In this document: in pieces, positions 61,182 to 64,000 of the stretch | How positions within the stretch are numbered: the first letter of the stretch is position 1 | Layout of the letters: each line of letters begins with the position of its first letter | Program-made: the position numbers and the translations under genes | The notes under the pieces: generated by a model | The model's input: the letters and a program-made list of their open reading frames with translations, nothing else | Databases searched by the model: none | What the model was told of the DNA's origin: nothing | NCBI RefSeq assembly: GCF_039839275.1 | Contig: NZ_JBDOQP010000002.1 | Location: 124,001-188,000 of the forward strand | Origin: Aerobium sp039839275 | GTDB taxonomy: Bacteria; Pseudomonadota; Alphaproteobacteria; Rhizobiales; Rhizobiaceae | Length of the DNA: 64,000 nucleotides | Direction: 5' to 3'

Positions 61182-62756
61182 TCATTCCCACTCGATTGTG
61201 CCGGGCGGTTTCGAGGTCACGTCGTAAACGACGCGGTTGATGCCGCGGACTTCGTTGATGATGCGGGTTGCGGCGCGGCCGAGGAAATCCATGTCGTAGT
61301 GATAGAAATCCGCCGTCATGCCGTCGACGGATGTCACCGCCCGCAGGGCGCAGACGAATTCATAGGTGCGGCCGTCGCCCATGACGCCCACGGTCTGTAC
61401 CGGAAGAAGCACCGCGAACGCCTGCCAGATCGCATTGTAGAGTCCCGCCTTGCGGATCTCGTCGAGATAGATCGCGTCGGCTTCGCGCAGAATATCGAGC
61501 TTGTCGCGGCTGACAGGGCCGGGGCACCGAATGGCGAGACCAGGACCGGGGAAGGGATGGCGCTCGATGAAGTGGTCGGGCAAGCCAAGCTCACGCCCAA
61601 GCACGCGCACCTCATCCTTGAAGAGTTCACGCAGCGGCTCCACGAGCTGCATCTTCATGCGCTCCGGCAGGCCGCCGACATTGTGGTGCGACTTGATCGT
61701 GACCGATGGCCCACCGGTGAACGAGACGCTTTCGATCACGTCCGGGTAGAGCGTGCCCTGTGCGAGGAAGTCCGCCGGCTTCCCGGCTTCGGCGAGTTTC
61801 GCAGCCTCTTCCTCGAACACCTCGATGAACAGCCGGCCGATCGTCTTGCGCTTCTTTTCGGGATCGGCCTCGCCTTCCAGCGCCGCGAGGAACCGCTCCT
61901 CGGCCCGCACGTGCACCAGCGGGATGTTGTAGTGCTCACGATACATCTGGACGACCTGCTCGCCCTCGTCCTTGCGCAGCAAACCGTGGTCGACGAAGAT
62001 GCAGGTCAGGCGTTCGCCGATGGCCTCGTGGATCAGAACGGCAGCCACCGAGGAATCAACGCCCCCGGAAAGCGCGCAGATCACCCGTCCATCGCCGACC
62101 TGCGCGCGGATCGCGGCAATCGCCTGCTCGCGATAGGCAGCCATGGTCCAGTTGCCCTCGAGGTCGGCGATGTTGTGGACGAAATTGGCCAGCAGCCGCG
62201 CGCCGTCGGGCGTGTGCACGACTTCGGGATGGAACTGGACGGCGTAGAAGCGACGCTTCTCGTCGGCAATGGCCGCGAAGGGCGCACCGGTCGACGTGCC
62301 GACGACCCGGAAGCCTTCCGGCAGGGCCGTCACGCGGTCGCCATGGCTCATCCACACCTGGTGCCGCGTGCCCTTGGGCCAGACGCCCTCGAACAGCGCG
62401 CTCTCCTCGTCGACATCCAGAAAGGCACGGCCGAACTCGCGATGATGGCCTGACTCGACCTTGCCGCCGAGCTGGGCGCACATGGTCTGCTGGCCGTAGC
62501 AGATGCCCAGGACGGGAATGCCGGCCTCGAAGATTTCCTGAGGGGCGCGGGGGCTGTCGATGTCGATCGTCGAGGCGGGGCTGCCCGACAGGATAACCGC
62601 GCGCGGTGCGATCCTGCGGAAGGCGTCGCTCGCCAACTGAAAGGGGACGATCTCGGAGTAGACCCCGGCCTCGCGCACGCGACGCGCGATGAGCTGCGTG
62701 ACCTGGCTGCCGAAATCGATGATGAGGACGGTGTCGGGATGAGCGGTGGTGTTCAT
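61182..62756 (-). CDS. guaA: GMP synthase (glutamine-hydrolysing)
   Basis: A 524-residue enzyme that aminates XMP to GMP. The N-terminal class I amidotransferase has the nucleophile Cys in GICYGQQTMC and a downstream FHPEV His; the ATP pyrophosphatase domain has the P-loop SGGVDSS at about residue 230; the C-terminal dimerisation domain ends in KPPGTIEWE, the family's conserved end. It stands on the minus strand next to a nucleosidase-like gene. Confidence 0.98.
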   Translation of the reverse strand: MNTTAHPDTVLIIDFGSQVTQLIARRVREAGVYSEIVPFQLASDAFRRIAPRAVILSGSPASTIDIDSPRAPQEIFEAGIPVLGICYGQQTMCAQLGGKVESGHHREFGRAFLDVDEESALFEGVWPKGTRHQVWMSHGDRVTALPEGFRVVGTSTGAPFAAIADEKRRFYAVQFHPEVVHTPDGARLLANFVHNIADLEGNWTMAAYREQAIAAIRAQVGDGRVICALSGGVDSSVAAVLIHEAIGERLTCIFVDHGLLRKDEGEQVVQMYREHYNIPLVHVRAEERFLAALEGEADPEKKRKTIGRLFIEVFEEEAAKLAEAGKPADFLAQGTLYPDVIESVSFTGGPSVTIKSHHNVGGLPERMKMQLVEPLRELFKDEVRVLGRELGLPDHFIERHPFPGPGLAIRCPGPVSRDKLDILREADAIYLDEIRKAGLYNAIWQAFAVLLPVQTVGVMGDGRTYEFVCALRAVTSVDGMTADFYHYDMDFLGRAATRIINEVRGINRVVYDVTSKPPGTIEWE

Positions 62757-62795
62757 GGCGAGCGCATAAAGAAAGCACGCTGATTCCGCAAGGTC

Positions 62796-63440
62796 CTAGA
62801 CCGAGATATCGCCCGAACCGATCGCAGCCGCGACGCGATCGACCGCCTCGGCGAGGTTTTCGTCGATGACATGCAGATATTCGGTCCAGTCGCCGACATG
62901 CTTCAGTTCGGCCGCGCCGTCGGAGATGCCGCGCAGGCCGATGAGAGGCAGGCCGAAATGCTGGCAGGCGCGCAGCACCGCGTAGGTCTCCATGTCGACC
63001 ATATCGGCATCGATCCCGTCATAGGCGCCACCCGAAACGATGTTTGCGCCTGTCGAAAGGGAGGCCGTCGCGATACCGGGCACGCGCAGCGGCAATTCGA
63101 TGACATGGGGCAGGCCGAGAAACGGCGTCTCGCCCTTCGGGAATCCCAGCGGTGAGGCATCCATGTCGCGATAGGATACGCTGGTCGCCTGGTAAATCGC
63201 CGTCTGCTCGAGCACGCGGCTCCCGGCCGAGCCGAGCGAAACGAGCATCTCCGGGAGTTGGCCCGCAGCTTCCAGGCGCGCGAGCGCCGCCGACAGCACG
63301 ACACCCGCCTCCACCGGTCCCACGCCGGTCATCACCGGTTTGAACCGGCTCTGCAGCCTCGGGCCGTATTCAGGCGCCGCGGCCATGACGAACAGCACGC
63401 GGCGTCCGCCGAGCAGGGTCGGCTCAACCCACGATGCCAT
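62796..63440 (-). CDS. Nucleoside phosphorylase / MTA-SAH nucleosidase-like protein
   Basis: A 214-residue PNP/UDP-family protein. A VGPVEAGVVLSAAL glycine loop, a SLGSAG motif and the DMETYAVLRA stretch (about residues 149-158) with the ribose-binding Met-Glu pair mark the family, as in MtnN, which hydrolyses methylthioadenosine and S-adenosylhomocysteine. Exact substrate uncertain. Its start overlaps the end of the thioesterase gene upstream by 17 nt, so the two are coupled. Confidence 0.87.
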   Translation of the reverse strand: MASWVEPTLLGGRRVLFVMAAAPEYGPRLQSRFKPVMTGVGPVEAGVVLSAALARLEAAGQLPEMLVSLGSAGSRVLEQTAIYQATSVSYRDMDASPLGFPKGETPFLGLPHVIELPLRVPGIATASLSTGANIVSGGAYDGIDADMVDMETYAVLRACQHFGLPLIGLRGISDGAAELKHVGDWTEYLHVIDENLAEAVDRVAAAIGSGDISV

Positions 63441-63882
63441 CGCGCCCGCTCACAACCATCATCGTGCCGGTCATGGTCGCGATCAGCCGGGCTTCGCCCT
63501 CAGCGTCGTAGGCGTAGGCCTGGCCATCGGCGACGATGATCGTCCGTCCCGGCTTGGTCACCGAGCCGCGGAAAAGGAAGCGTTCGCCCTTGCCCGGCGA
63601 AAGCAGGTTGACCTTGAACTCGATGGTCAGCACCGCCGCGCTCTCCGGCATCACCGAATAGGCTGCGTAGCCACAGGCGGAATCGAGGGCGGTGGAGATG
63701 ATGCCGGCATGCAGGAAACCGTGCTGCTGGGTCAGTTCCGCGTCATAGGCAAGTTCGATCTCGACCTCGCCCGGGTTGACACGTGTCAACTCGGCACCGA
63801 TCGTCGTCATGATCTTCTGCCGCGCAAAACTCGCGCGGACGCGCCCTTCGAAGTCGCCCAGTGGCTCGAAACGCACCGACAT
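63424..63882 (-). CDS. PaaI-family hotdog thioesterase
   Basis: A 152-residue hotdog-fold protein. The segment QQHGFLHAGIISTALDSACGYAA (about residues 49-71) contains the HGG-like catalytic region and Asp of PaaI thioesterases, which hydrolyse acyl-CoA. The start at 63882 is preferred; the frame runs on to 63987 but that part looks non-coding. Physiological substrate unknown. Confidence 0.9.
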   Translation of the reverse strand: MSVRFEPLGDFEGRVRASFARQKIMTTIGAELTRVNPGEVEIELAYDAELTQQHGFLHAGIISTALDSACGYAAYSVMPESAAVLTIEFKVNLLSPGKGERFLFRGSVTKPGRTIIVADGQAYAYDAEGEARLIATMTGTMMVVSGRDGIVG

Positions 63883-63964
63883 CCGTCTACCCCATGTTTT
63901 ATGTGCAACTGCATAGCCGCCTGCCAGTCCGCAAGCAATGTGCGAGTGGCTCCGGCAAGGCTGC

Positions 63965-64000
63965 TCAGTTGAGCTGAAAGATCGCAAAGTTGAGCAGCGT
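63965..64000 (-). CDS. C-terminal end of a further minus-strand gene
   Basis: The last 12 codons in one minus-strand frame, ending in a TGA at 63965-63967, read TLLNFAIFQLN. They may be the end of a gene that begins beyond the window, but so few codons are not proof. Confidence 0.25.
   Translation of the reverse strand, partial: TLLNFAIFQLN

Noticed and set aside
1..64000. tRNA, rRNA, CRISPR arrays, integrases and attachment sites
   Set aside because: I looked through the gaps between genes and saw no cloverleaf, regular spaced repeats or mobile-element genes. A dedicated scan (tRNAscan-SE, Infernal) would be needed to exclude small RNAs.

Overview
The window looks like a chromosomal segment of an alphaproteobacterium of the order Hyphomicrobiales (Rhizobiales), most like the Mesorhizobium/Phyllobacteriaceae group. 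The support is high GC content, an F0 operon with paired b and b' subunits that is separate from F1, an alphaproteobacterial-type LexA box (GTTC-N7-GTTC), and the closeness of the housekeeping proteins to rhizobial versions as I recognise them. No database search was possible, so the genus is not fixed. I see no tRNA, rRNA, CRISPR array, transposase or prophage gene.

Left part (1-23.9 kb), mostly housekeeping: a partial gene, a small membrane protein, glyS / DUF2207 protein / lemA / glyQ (minus strand), a TPR-LysM lipid- or wall-associated protein, a polyprenyl diphosphate synthase, a run of plus-strand genes (DUF2007 protein, N6-adenine-type methyltransferase, S49 peptidase, a small membrane protein, ispE, moaB), a small family 2 glycosyltransferase, a radical SAM protein with a LexA box in front of it, rnhB, the F0 ATP synthase operon atpI-B-E-b'-b, a SleB-type wall hydrolase, der, a YfgM-like protein and an MFS transporter.

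Middle part (24.0-57.2 kb), a cell-surface region: a CAP-domain exoprotein; a polysaccharide locus with a priming sugar transferase, ManC, ManB, six glycosyltransferase modules in five ORFs including the primer, a Wzm/Wzt ABC exporter, an acyltransferase and a DUF4214-methyltransferase; then an 8.5 kb block holding an XRE-type regulator, three paralogous secreted DUF4214/RTX proteins and a SapC-family protein; then Rmd, Gmd (completing a GDP-D-rhamnose pathway), another methyltransferase, and a type I secretion ABC/HlyD pair followed by an unknown protein. This resembles the Caulobacter crescentus rsa locus, where the RsaA S-layer gene, its type I exporter and GDP-sugar O-antigen genes lie together because the S-layer is held on the cell by O-antigen. 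I propose that this region encodes an S-layer-like or surface-coat system in which an N-terminal DUF4214 module docks on the polysaccharide made next door. The block is bracketed by two unrelated inverted-repeat elements, and two of the three coat genes share a conserved 35-nt upstream element.

Right part (57.3-64 kb): a three-subunit molybdenum aldehyde oxidoreductase (PaoABC-like), guaA, a nucleoside phosphorylase/MTA-SAH nucleosidase-like protein, a PaaI thioesterase and the last codons of a further minus-strand gene.
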